Below, piece after piece: positions 26,081 to 37,625 of a stretch of DNA of 64,000 bases (position 1 is the first letter of the stretch; the number at the start of each line of letters is the position of its first letter). Location of the stretch: NCBI GenBank assembly GCA_036186865.1, contig AP025040.1:46769345-46833344 (forward strand), in the 5' to 3' direction. The notes under the pieces were generated by a model. The model made no database searches and was not told where the DNA came from. It saw only the letters and a list, made by a program, of their open reading frames with translations. The translations under genes were made by a program, and so were the position numbers. Origin of the DNA: Eustoma russellianum. Its lineage: Eukaryota > Streptophyta > Magnoliopsida > Gentianales > Gentianaceae.

Positions 26081-27853
26081 TGTACGGACTTAAATTGACT
26101 GCTTGCTCTTTGATTTTCTCTTCCAGCTGCTGCTGCTGCTCCTATTAATCCTTTCCAGGTGACTATTTTTGGCTTAATATCTGTCCAGTTTTTCTTGTTT
26201 TTGTTGATTTGAAGAAAAAGGAAAAGAAGTTCTGGTAAGAGTATTAGTTCATGAATATCTTCTTGTTGTATCAATTTTCTCCATCTTCTTTTTGTTTGAA
26301 GTTTCTGATATTGTATTTCTTTCTCCTTCTCTAAGTCCCACTTTTGTTTGGAATGTTAGAGGTGAAGATTTTTGTCCAAAACTGAAGACAATTTTTCTTT
26401 TTTTGATGTTAAAGTTCCTTTTTTGGTCATGTGTACTTGTTTCTTGTTGATCACATAGTTATCCACGGTCTTTTTTTTTTTGGGTTGAAAAAATTGCTTT
26501 TGATTTGATGCTCTGTTATTTTTTGCATGCGTTATAGTTATTGGCAGTGAATAGTGATCTTTCATGCGTAATAGGAGGAAAGAACATAAAAAATCTTGGG
26601 TTTGTGATCATGTTGGAGAAAGCTATATAAACAGTGATTTTGTGGATGGCTATAAAATCTAGGCTATTGACACATGGAAAGGGAGCTAAATGAGTGAATC
26701 TTTGCTAATAAACTGCTTCTTATGTCAGTAGCTATGTCTGGATAAAGGGAGGATATTATTGTTATTAATTTTTTTGAGGCAGGGGAGGAGGTTATTTACT
26801 AGATGCTAAGTTTTACATAAAACATGCATGTGTTTATTTTAGTGAAGGCATATGTTTTGTCAATTTCTTTTGCTCTTATTCAACCTTATATCTGATCCAG
26901 GCTAGCCAAAAATAATGACTGTTGTTGTTGGTCATTTAAAAAATATCTATATGTGTTTTCTTTAACTTAATGCGTTGGCATTTTTTTTTTCTTTTTATTG
27001 TTTCCGTTACTTCTTTTCACAGCAGTTATATTATCATAACTTTCTCTTGGTAACAGAGTTTACGAATCTTGATTATAGAGCATTTTATGTGCTGGTACTT
27101 AAACTTACTTTGGACTCTGCCAATATGAGATAATCTATTTTATTCGAGGTTTAAATGCTAATAAATTACTGTGTAGTGAATGAAACATACATAGAGAAGC
27201 CTCTTCAGAAGCTACTTCTCTATGATCCGCTATAACTAGTTTATGTGACTATTTATTTGTATCCTTGTGACGGATAGACAGTTGTAATGGTAAAGCTGGA
27301 TGCCACTTGGCACGTTGACTAAATTACCGTCTTCAAATGGCCTTAGACCAAGACTATTCTATCTTTTCTAAAGCTTGATTTCATGGATTGTGTTCATTAT
27401 GCAGGTTGCAGAGTTTTATGGAGACATGTACATCTCTGCAACTGCTGCATTAGGAGCTGCTGATTGTTGACTCAGGCTTGGTTAGGTATTGGCAGGTCAG
27501 TACATTGAAATTTGTACCATGGCCAGAGCTTAAATCCGTTCGATATTATTTTTTTCTGATGCTGGAACTTTATAGTTTGGTTTTTGCTTTTTTAATTTAT
27601 TCCTTTAAGCACTTGTGCTAGAGGAGTAAGTAGTACTCTGTTTTCTGCTCATATGACCTGCTGTTCCTAAATATTATTTTAGCGCTTAACCTTTAAATTA
27701 TGAAATTTAGTGTAATTTGATCTCCTCAATGCTGTTGATTGTTATTGAACGTTATGTACTTCAAATATTAAAGTGATTTCAAAATTAAATAGAAAACTTT
27801 GAGAATATTATTTCAGTGCTTTTGCTCTTTCTTGACAGCTTTTGAAGTAAAAA
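26081..27853 (+). promoter_or_regulatory. Spliced 5' leader of the TOL gene with two uORFs
   Basis: Splice signals suggest a first leader exon ending at 26158 (CAG before GTGACT), a second at 27405-27495, and a third starting at 27839, 15 bases before the ATG. The middle leader exon holds two overlapping upstream open frames, 27418-27453 (11 codons plus stop) and 27426-27470 (14 codons plus stop). If transcribed as inferred, these could lower translation of the main frame. The leader structure is inferred and has no transcript support here. Confidence 0.45.
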
Positions 27854-30800
27854 ATGGCTGCTGGACTTGTCAGTGCTGCAACATCTGAGAAGCTCTTGGA
27901 AATGGATTGGGCAAAAAACATAGAAATCTGTGAACTAGTTGCCAGGGATCACAGGTAGAGTTCTCAATTATCATTTGTGTATGTTGCCGATGTTGTTATG
28001 CATTATTATTTTATTAACTTACTTTTTAGCCCTAGAGCTCAAGCTGGGGACTAGTATAACATATAAATGCAAATGCAGGACATGCCGCCGCACTGTGTGC
28101 TGGGATTTTCCTCCACTGCGGTTTTTAAATTCAAAACTGATGTAGAAGTTCCTGTTCAAACCCGTTTGTGTGCTCTAGACCTCCCTGATTAGATTTCACT
28201 TTCTCCCTTATTTGGGGTGGTCATTTTAACAATTCATGCAAATTATTCATATGCCACTCTGTAAGCTTCTTCTATTCTCTTTCCCTGACAAATTGATTTT
28301 TTACACTGGAAGCTCTTTGTCATGATGATTTTACTAGGAATAAAGTCTTGACATCAATTTCCCTCTCACGGCTTCAAAGAAAAGATCTAAGCCAATCCCA
28401 TGACAAGTCATCTCAACTGACTTTCTCTAGTCTGGAGATTGAAGGTGTATTTTGAGGCATTTATTTGTTTGAAAACATAAACTGTATTCTTCTGGAGTTT
28501 GGCTAAATTAAAAAAAAAAAAAAAAAAGCTGAAGGTGGTGGTAAACCGGAAACTGGAATACATCAAGAAAATGTTTTGGTGATAAATGCTCAATAAGGCA
28601 TCAGCCTGTGTAAGTGCCGATATTTCTATCAGATGACCTTGGGGCTAAGGCCAATTTGGATTTCCATCTCCAACTGCTGATTAGGGTTAACTGGTTTCTA
28701 GTACTAGACGTTATTATACTTTTTCATGTTATTCTGTCTGAGCTTTACATGTCTCCAAAACTTCTTAATTCTAGTGGGGAAATTTCTTACGCGTAACTTT
28801 AACTTCAAAGACAGCTTATTGTATAGAACTTCAAAAGATGCAGTAACAGAAAAGTACTTGATTTTATTATGTGGTATATTATTTATTGGGAACTTATTTC
28901 GAAGTATATTAGACCATCAGTGGAAGTTAGATTATTGCTTCATGACTATTTTACATAGCGAGGTTCGTTGCTTTATGAGAGCCATTGTTGACCTCCTCTG
29001 TCTTTCTTGAACCTTGTACGATTTTTCTCATAAATGTTTAGGCCTAAATGTCTTTTATTTCTGCAAGTTCTTCCCTATTCCTGTAGAGATGGCATGAGGA
29101 AGAGTTGGGATGAAAATTTTAGAACAATTACCGCTTGAAAAAGTTTTTCTTCATGATTATGGTTCTATTGGGTTTTACATTGACGTCTATCACTAGATAA
29201 ATTGTGACCCACGTGATGATTCCACTTTGGTGTAATTTATATCCAAATAATATTTGTATATAAAGGGTGACTGCATTTATTTTCAGTCTCCTCATGGACA
29301 TTGGTCTATGTTCAATTGTGGAACTTAGAAACTGTGCTCTCAGATGAATGCAGTAATAGACAGTATGGATACACGGAGCTGCGCTGTAATCTTATCTTTC
29401 GGCTCAAATCTTATGCATATCTCTTGGTATTAAGTTCTGTTTCTTTTGGTTTCGCAGACAAGCTAGAAAGGTTATTAAAGCTATAAAGAAGCAGCTTGTT
29501 AGTAAACATGCCAACACTCAGCTGTATGCAGTGATGGTGAGTAAATTAACATCCTAGTTCTCCAAATGTTTCTTTTCTTACTTCTCAAAGCATCACCAAC
29601 TTTGTATATACAAATTTGCCGCTGCTTCTGAATAGTGCAGTTTGCATATTTACCATCCTGAATCACAATTAGTGAGGTGAGAATTGTTGGACTATGTTTG
29701 AATATGGAGCTTACACATTCTAACGGGTTGTAAGGGTATGGACTTTACTGAGGGAGTGGTTTCTTCTCCTGTACCAGAAATGAAGAGTGGAAACAAGAGA
29801 AAGAAAGGTTATTCCGGTCTATAGCATGTTTCTCATAGATGATAACACATACAAAGATGTATGTTATTCAGGTCTATAGCATGTTTCTCGAGAAGCCATT
29901 GAGCCTATTTAAAGAAAGCTAGATATTCTGATTTAACCCTATCATTTCCTGTAAACCTAAAGGATCCACAGGCTCTGCTCAACTTATTCATTGATTTATG
30001 GGCAATATAATTATGACATCCTTTGCGATACTGGAGTGAAGTGAGCTTTCCCCTTATACCTTCGATAAATAGAAAAGACCAGTCTGCTCGTAGCTTTTCT
30101 CGAATACTATAAACTGATTAGTGAATTGTAATCCTCAGATAGTGCTAGAAAACATTCCTACTCTTAAATGCACTTTTGGCATTTGAACTTTCAAATGCAT
30201 TAAGATGTAGACAATACTAGTCCGTTATAGAGTTTAATTAACAAAAGTGAATTCCATGCCTCAAATATGGGACCCAACATCCTCATAGTGGTTTTGTTTT
30301 TGACAGTTGTTAGTGCACTTTTTTTGAACCATCCTGCATGTGCGTGATTATGACTATTGTTTGGTATAAGAACATTGAACAGAAATTCAATTTTGCAGCT
30401 GTTGGAGATGTTGATCCACAATGTTGGAGATCCAGTTCATACGCAGGTTGTAGATACAGGAGTTCTCCCCGTACTTGTAAAAATAGTAAAGAAGAAGGTG
30501 CATTTTGATCAGTTGATGGTGCCTGCATGGTTTATAAATGCTTTGTTTTGTTTTGGGTGGTAGTTGAATTTGATCTTCTTTGACTACAGTCAGACTTGCT
30601 GGTTCGAGAGAAAATTTTCCTACTTCTGGATGCTGCTCAGACATCCGTTGGTGGAGCTTCTGGGAGATTCCCTCACTTCTACTCTGCATATTATGAATTG
30701 GTGGTAGGAATATCAGTTTCTGGCTGTGTATTAATATAGAAGTTTATAAGGCATAAAGACATTCAGGAGTATACGGCAGAAGAGGAATTCTATTCTGATA

Positions 30801-32724
30801 ATTCAACCTTTTACAATAGTCCTATTTATACTAGGTTATATTCTGTAAATAAGGAAACTAATCAATCACTAATCAAAATCCCATGATTCAAGCTATCAGA
30901 CTCTTATCCTCTGTATGCATATGGTATCTTAGTTTCTGATGTGCATCTTATTGTCGCCATTATGCTTACTTTATTGTTACTGTGATGGTTGTTGCTGCTG
31001 CTGTTACTATTTTTTCCATCAATCGTTTTTTGATCAACAGTAGTGTAGCAGGAAACCATTAATCTTTGACTTTGAGTTTTATTTTTATCTATACATTGTT
31101 TTTGTTGGTTAAATTGTGATCAATGTTGTCATGTGACTGATATGTTTATCTGTACTGATCATTGCGAATTCTTCTGCTCTAAAAATCAAGTTAAATGGGA
31201 TCACATGCATAAGTATTACGACAGGAGGAAAATATTTGGGATTGTTTCGTGACCCTGTGTTGTATAACTCACAGAAAAGGATAAAGTGGAAACGTGGAAC
31301 CCCTTCCTCCTCTAACAGGAGAGAGCCTTGTCAAGACTTGAATAAAATCAATTGAGTGTAGCATGTTTGAAGTTTGGGTACTCTTTTGTTTCTATGTTGC
31401 TGAGAAAGTTTTACTCCCTATTCTTGCGGAACTTCCATTGCTCCTCTCTTTTCGTCCCTTTTCTCGCGTGAGCTGTAATCTTTGCTCAGACATTTAAATG
31501 TGCTTTGGCTTTTCATAGATGACTTTCGATATTAATTTTCAGAGTGCAGGAGTCAAGTTTCCTGGAAGACCTAATGATGCACCAATAAATCAGTTTGCTG
31601 TTTCTGTTAATAAGAACAATGCACGTCATGTAAACCAAGCTGCTGTCCAAAATGAAAGGAGTGCATCACAAGCAGTGCCTGAAAAGATTCTTGATTCCAG
31701 GTAAATGGGACCTTTAGCCTTTGGATCAATTTATAGCTTCTACATTGGTTAATGATGTATGTGTCGCTCCCAATGTTAGAAGTAAACATGGTATTGGTCA
31801 ACCTTGCATGAGGCACGAGGCAGTGTGTATGCTCAGCACTATCCTGAAGGCTCTTTAGGACTTTTAGATCCAACATCCAACATCATGTAAAAAACTTAAT
31901 TTCATGTAATATTTCCATAATATTCAAGTATTTAATGCAGGTAAAGCAACATTGTGATGCGTCAAAGCTCTCCAAGAGTTCTCAATTATTAAATAAGTAT
32001 TGACCACTATTGACCAACTTAAGAAGTTAGACAAATACTAATACTTAATGTTGTCATATATATACATATATGTGTGTGTGTATGTGTGTGTATAAACATA
32101 TATATAAGGTAGAGAAGTGCATATGAAGTTTCACAAGCTCAATTATTCAAATATAAAGCAATCACATTTTCCTAAGCAGTATACTCCAGAAAGCAGGAGC
32201 TGCACTAGAAGTATTAAGGGACGTGCTCGATACCATTGATTCTCAACATCCTGAGGTATGCTCCTGGTACTTTTCTGGTATTTCTGGAGAGACTTGGCAC
32301 TCATACAGCCTAGTGATTAATTGGCCATGATGGATGATATTATGTATTCTGGGTTAGAGAGTCTACATTTTGCATGGTACAAAACTCACGCGGTTGGAAT
32401 GCGTTTACATTTTCCTCTACTTTTTTGGTTTTCTGGAGCGGATGATGAGAGTAAAGGTAAATAATTCAGTAAAATTAAGTTTATTTGAACATTCACTTAA
32501 TAAAGCCGAAGAAGATGGTGGCTGGAGTCACCAAAGGTTTCTTCTTAATGTTATTGCTAATTGAAGAGCATCTCTTGTAAAATTCTTGATGCATTGAAAG
32601 TTGGAATAGATTTATGGTTTGGTTCTTCATTTATCTTACGAGCCTGAACAAAATTCAACATCTTCGTTATTTGTCGGACTTGACAAAATATCAACTTCAT
32701 TTGAGCAACCCCCCCCCCCCCCCC

Positions 32725-32759
<35 letters not shown>

Positions 32760-35700
32760 CTTAGGCTTGAAACATTCCGATTGAAGGCTAGGCTTTACCA
32801 TTCAAACAAAGTCCATATATATTGCTACTTCTGCTTTGTCGCTCGCTATTTTTTTCCTTCCTCTTTTCTGCTTCGGTAAGGTATATTATTTGTTTTTAAA
32901 ATCTGAGCTGGCAGACTTGTCTATTTTTCTACAGGGAGCAAAGGATGAGTTTATTCTTGATCTTGTGGAACAATGTTCTTTTCAGAAGCAAAGAGTGATG
33001 CAATTAGCTCTAACTTCCAGGTATGCAGCAAATTGTCTTCGAGTATCTTTTGTACGTTAGCATTTGAAAAGTTCTGCATGACATGATCGATAGCCTCATC
33101 TTCCTTGCTACAGGTGGGGGAGATGGTCTCTATCGAAATTTTGTTGCTAAATTTCGTTTTCCAAAACTTTTGTCAAACAGGACGCTTAGGTCCTTGTGCC
33201 TTTTTTCCTTTATTTTTCTCTGGTGGTGCTATGATGTGTGCTTCAGGCGCACACGAAACAATCTTCCCTTCGTTTAAACTTGTCTATCCAAGATTACCTT
33301 ATGTGTTTCTAATAACTAGAACTAACCTTTGGAACGTGAGTAACATAGGTTGAATGATGAGCTAAAAACCGTTAGAAACCAAATTTGGTCGTTGATCATG
33401 AATGGATTCAAGATCCATCCTTGAACGTGACCTAAAAACGGGGTGAGTCGAACCACAACGTGCGCGTTCTGACGTTGATACAAAATTAAGAACATATAAA
33501 AAAGATCTCGCTTTAATTGGTGCCAAAGTTGGCATTTTTTGAATTTTGTTTCTCATAAAGTCTTACTTACAAAAAGAGAATACCACACCAATTTATGAAA
33601 CTAATGAGGTGGCGAAAAGACCCTAAAATTCCTAACTTGCTCCCCAAGACAAAAGTCCTAAATTCCTTGTAGAACACTTAATAGAAAGGAAATAATTCTA
33701 GTAAAAAGAAATCGATTCCTAATTCTAATTTGATTCCAAAGAACAAAATAAAACAAACCTAAAAATCTTTAAGATACTCTTGGATCACCATTATGTAATA
33801 TGTCATCTTGTACGCTACCTTAGACCTTATCATTATCTCTCTGTTCGAAGGATTCATCATCCAGTCGTATCCTTCTGGATCAAAAACAAGTCTAACACAT
33901 GCAATGTTAGAATCAGCAAGAAGCGAGCAATTCAAACTTCCTTTTTGCTTCACATCCGCTTTAAGCATATGAATCCTCCATTGGACTTACTCAGGATGCT
34001 TGAAATCCTGTTCTTTAATTACCACAAAAACAGACGAAGAAGGGACTAGATCAGCATAACTCAAAATATATTTTTATCCTTTTTCATGTTAACATGATTA
34101 TCTTCATCCTTTGTGCATATGTGGAGAAAGTGTCTGCACTTGTAGTATCTTGCTTATTGTCAACTTGCCTTAATAAGTTCTTCTTCACTTTCAATGGTAG
34201 ATTGTGCTTCCCTTCCGTTTTGTACCCAATTTCTTTATCAACAAGAATTTAAGTTGAATCTGGGATTCCTCATGTGGAGAACTAACTTCAGAGATACATG
34301 ATTTTGATTTTGAAAATGTTGGCTTCTCAATCCTTGACCTACTCTAGAACGAGGTGATTTGAACCATAACTTGCGTCCTCATGTTGATACAGAATAAAGA
34401 ACGTATAAGAAAAGATCATACACGAATTGGTGCCAAGTTAGCGTTTTTTAGATTTTATTTCTCATAAAGTCTTAGTTACAAAAAGAGAATGACAACACAC
34501 CTATTTATAAGATTAAGGAGATGGCCAAAAGACCTTAAAATTCCTAACTTGCTCCCTAAGACAAAAACCATAAATTCTTTGTAGAACACTTAATAGAAAG
34601 GAAATAGTTTTGATATAAAGGAACAGATTCCTAACTGTAATGTGACTTCAAATAATAAAATATAATAAGCCTAATAATCTTCCAGACACACTTGGATTAC
34701 CATAGTAGAATATGTCATCTACCTTAGACCTCATTGCTTTGTAGCCTTTCATGCCCTCTTTTAGCCTGTGTACCATCTGCCGGTCAGGCCAATCAAGTGG
34801 CGTAGGTTTGTTTATTATAGCCTATGAAGAACGGAAAAGCCTCTGGATGTGATGGGTCAAATGATGCCTACTCCTTACCATGACGATGTTTTATTAAGAG
34901 TTACGAAATCTCGATAGACCAATAAAGAAAAAGAACTTAGTGTAGAAAGTTTCCATTACGGAGACTTCTTTCCTAATGTACTCGTACTGAGAGTATGCAG
35001 GCCATGTCAGGTACTAGCGTGGAAAAGAAGAAAGTTGGAAACTGAAGATCAAAGCTCGTCTCTTCCACCAATTTTTTTTTCTTCTGAAATTTGGTATTGA
35101 AGTTTTTAAAACTCTTTATTGAGGCTTACAAAAAAAGAAAACTCTTGTTTGAGAAAGAAGGCTAACTTTGTCTGTGGATGTTAAGGAGAAAAGTGTGCCT
35201 AGCGAGTGGCTTGGTCCTCGACAAGTCACATTTAAGACAACATGCAACTTAGGGAGGGAGGTGGGGTTGGGATGGGTGGCGGAAGTATTGTTTCAAGTGT
35301 GTGGGACAGCATGTAAAATGCGTTTTAAGATGCATCTGGCGTCCGTTCTAGCATTCTGCAAAACTAAGTCTGACTACTTGAACGATAGTTGTGTCAGAAG
35401 TGACGTGCTGATGTTGTCAAATGAAAATGGAATCATTTGATCCCTTAAAATGTGGTAGCATATGATGGAATTTAGGAGATTTGAGTTTGATGATTAATCA
35501 AGCTGTTTTCTCATCCTCCCCCTTACCCCCCCTATGGCGGAGCCTCTGAGGCAACGGTGTAATGTTGTTGTGTTGTTGTAGGGATGAAACAATAGTTGCA
35601 AAAGCAATCCAGTTGAATGAGGACCTTGAAAGAGTTCTCAAAAGGCATGATGCGCTTATAGCTGGGAGGCCAACATCCACCTCAAATTATGTAAATCATG

Positions 35701-36182
35701 ATACGGACGAGGAAGAGGAGGCTGAGCAGCTGTCACGACGGTATATTTCTGCCTTTATAACTACATTTTGATGTTTAGCTCCTATGGACTATTCTTTTTC
35801 AATATACCTATACTAAGAATAGCACAATCAATATATTCTAATTATTATCAGGATCAAAAAAGGAAAAGCCTGTATGCGATCTGAAGATGAAAGTCCCGAA
35901 ATTGATCGGTCGCTAGGGTTGATCAGGTCTCATGCACTCGGTGAAATAGCAAACCATCCACTTATACGGCCATTGAGTGTTGAAACAAAACAGGATACCA
36001 ATGGTGGAAGACCAGCTGTTGCCTCCATTCCGCCACCACCTGCTAAACATTTTGAGAGGGAAAGATACTTCCAAGAGAAAAAGGTGGATGGTCCTGTTCT
36101 TGCGGGGCAAATTGGAGGACTTTCTTTGCACAGTCGAAATGCGAGTAGTTCTCTGAGTGGCAGCACTGAATTTAGTGACTGA
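27854..36182 (+). CDS. TOL1-like: TOM1-like (TOL1-like) VHS-GAT protein, 9 exons
   Basis: Coding exons: 27854-27954, 29458-29536, 30399-30497, 30590-30703, 31543-31700, 32180-32255, 32935-33020, 35582-35740, 35852-36182. All are GT-AG and in phase, giving 1203 nt and 400 aa. The VHS domain covers exons 1-4 (ATSEKLLEMDWAKNIEICEL; KHANTQLYAVMLLEMLIHNVG; REKIFLLLDAAQTSVGGASG). The GAT domain is in exons 6-8 (from about residue 184; AKDEFILDLVEQCSFQKQRV; AIQLNEDLERVLKRHDALI). An acidic patch TDEEEEAEQLSRR and a Pro-containing tail follow. Plant TOL proteins bind ubiquitinated membrane cargo and pass it to the ESCRT route to the vacuole; this role is from family knowledge. The ATG lies directly before the conserved N-terminus. 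Intron 7 (2.56 kb) carries LTR-like repeats and ends in a SINE 3' end that abuts the exon 8 acceptor. Confidence 0.94.
32056..32107. repeat. TG/TA microsatellite in TOL intron 5
   Basis: Alternating TATA and TGTG repeats, about 50 bases, ending some 70 bases before exon 6. Confidence 0.85.
32709..32755. repeat. C17-A30 homopolymer block in TOL intron 6
   Basis: Seventeen C are followed directly by thirty A. Such a block is prone to length change and to assembly or polishing error; the exact counts should not be trusted. Confidence 0.9.
33441..34737 (-). mobile_element. LTR-like direct repeat pair with short interior
   Basis: Two direct copies of about 390 bp (33441-33834 and 34351-34737), roughly 80% alike by eye, flank about 515 bp in TOL intron 7. 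On the minus strand each has a TATAAATAGG-like or corresponding AT-rich promoter site, then a TTTGTAACTAAGACTTTATG segment and AATAAA. This order (promoter then poly-A signal) is what LTRs show. The interior has no gag or pol that I recognise. It could be a TRIM-like element or nested LTR remnants. No PBS, PPT or target duplication was pinned down. Confidence 0.45.
35508..35580 (+). repeat. TTG-tailed SINE 3' end at the TOL exon 8 acceptor
   Basis: The segment reads TATGGCGGAGCCTCTGAGGC, then AACGGTGTAATGTTGTTG and TGTTGTTGTAG, and matches the 3' end of the SINE copies at 12.5, 40.9 and 42.4 kb. The TTG tail runs straight into the TAG used as the 3' splice site of TOL exon 8 (first exon base 35582). 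The 5' part of the SINE is not recognisable upstream, so the copy is truncated or diverged. Confidence 0.65.
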
Positions 36183-37625
36183 AACATAGATGTCAGTGCA
36201 TCTCTTCGATCTTTTTGCCTCATCTGGTCTTCAAATTGCAATATTGGTTTTGTGAGATGTGGAGTGGTTCCTGTGATATTAACATATAGAGTTGTGGAAC
36301 ATAGATTTTATCACCTGACTCATGTGTGGTCTGGTCTTTGCATCAAAGGGTAGGTGTGGTTCGCGAAAAGGAGGGGCCGGGAGAAGATTGAGGAGAGATC
36401 TTACTTCCTCTAAGTAAATTGTTTTTGTTTTATATACTTTTTTTTTTTACTTTTATTTTCTTGGTGGTTGTAAATGAAGATATATGTAATTTGTTTTATT
36501 TGCTTGACTATATCTCACAGTTGGTTGGATTTATTTTATTTTTATTTTTTGGAAATATGATAGTGCCTTTTTTTTTCTTTGGGTTTGCCAATGTTGCGAA
36601 GGGAAGTTCTTCCTATCCGGTCGCTGTAGATAATTTTAGACAAGTTAAGTAGCACCCAATTTTGTTAGTAATTTAAAGACCCCATTTATTTTCAGATAAA
36701 AATCAATTATACGATCTCTTAATTACGTATTTGACTTTATTGAAAATGTTCTCTCTTCTTTGGAAAAACAAATACCAGAATATAAGAAAAATCGTGATTA
36801 CGATTTTTGTATTTATCTTTGTTAATTGCTGTACATTTTAATGATTGGGCTCTGATATTTGTCCTTGTTACTCATCAGTGGTTAAGAACTAGCGGTTGGT
36901 ATACTCATTATCTGACCCAAGACGTTAGACTCAATATATAAAGATATAAATAAATTCCAAAAATGAAAAGTTTTATTCATGCATATAGATGATACAAAGA
37001 GAAACTAAATATCATAATAAGCTTTCACATGTCAAATGTATGTATCTACATACTGAGATTTTTTTTTTTTTTTTTTTTTTGTTATCATCATTGCTAAGAG
37101 CAGCGGGGGGTATCCTTTAGTGGTATCAAAAGGGATAAATTTTATTTTGATGGGACAATTTTATTTTATTTGTCACTTTAACCACTTACATACAGTAAAG
37201 AAAAACAAACTATTTTAACCACCATTCTTATTCTAACATTAATTAGTTAATCGAGATAAACTAAACATCAGGTAATTGTTAATTGAAATGGTAGCATAAA
37301 AATTATGACTACTTATTTGTAGACAATACTTTTATGGTAACCTAAAATAAAAATTAAAACAATATTTTTACAACGGACATAGAATACAAAGAAGGCAAAA
37401 TAAAACGCAAGTGTAAAGTAGTCCTCGTTACTAAGAGAAATGTACCAGAACATAGGGACGCCTTTCTCCCACACATACTCGAGCAGAAGCCTTTCTAATA
37501 AACCAACCTGTCCCCTTAACAAAAGTCTAGAAAAGCTGGGGTATGGTTGTGGAGGGGGGAAGAGCCACAAGAAGAAGGATGTCCTACGGGTCGAACAGCA
37601 AAACATGGAAGTAGGGTTAGAGAGA
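36183..37625. other. 3' UTRs of two convergent genes
   Basis: The space between the stop of the TOL gene (plus) and the stop of the CHFR-like gene (minus). It holds both 3' UTRs, T-rich low-complexity DNA near 36.4-36.6 kb and a 23-base T run at about 37059-37081. No additional gene is supported. Confidence 0.7.
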
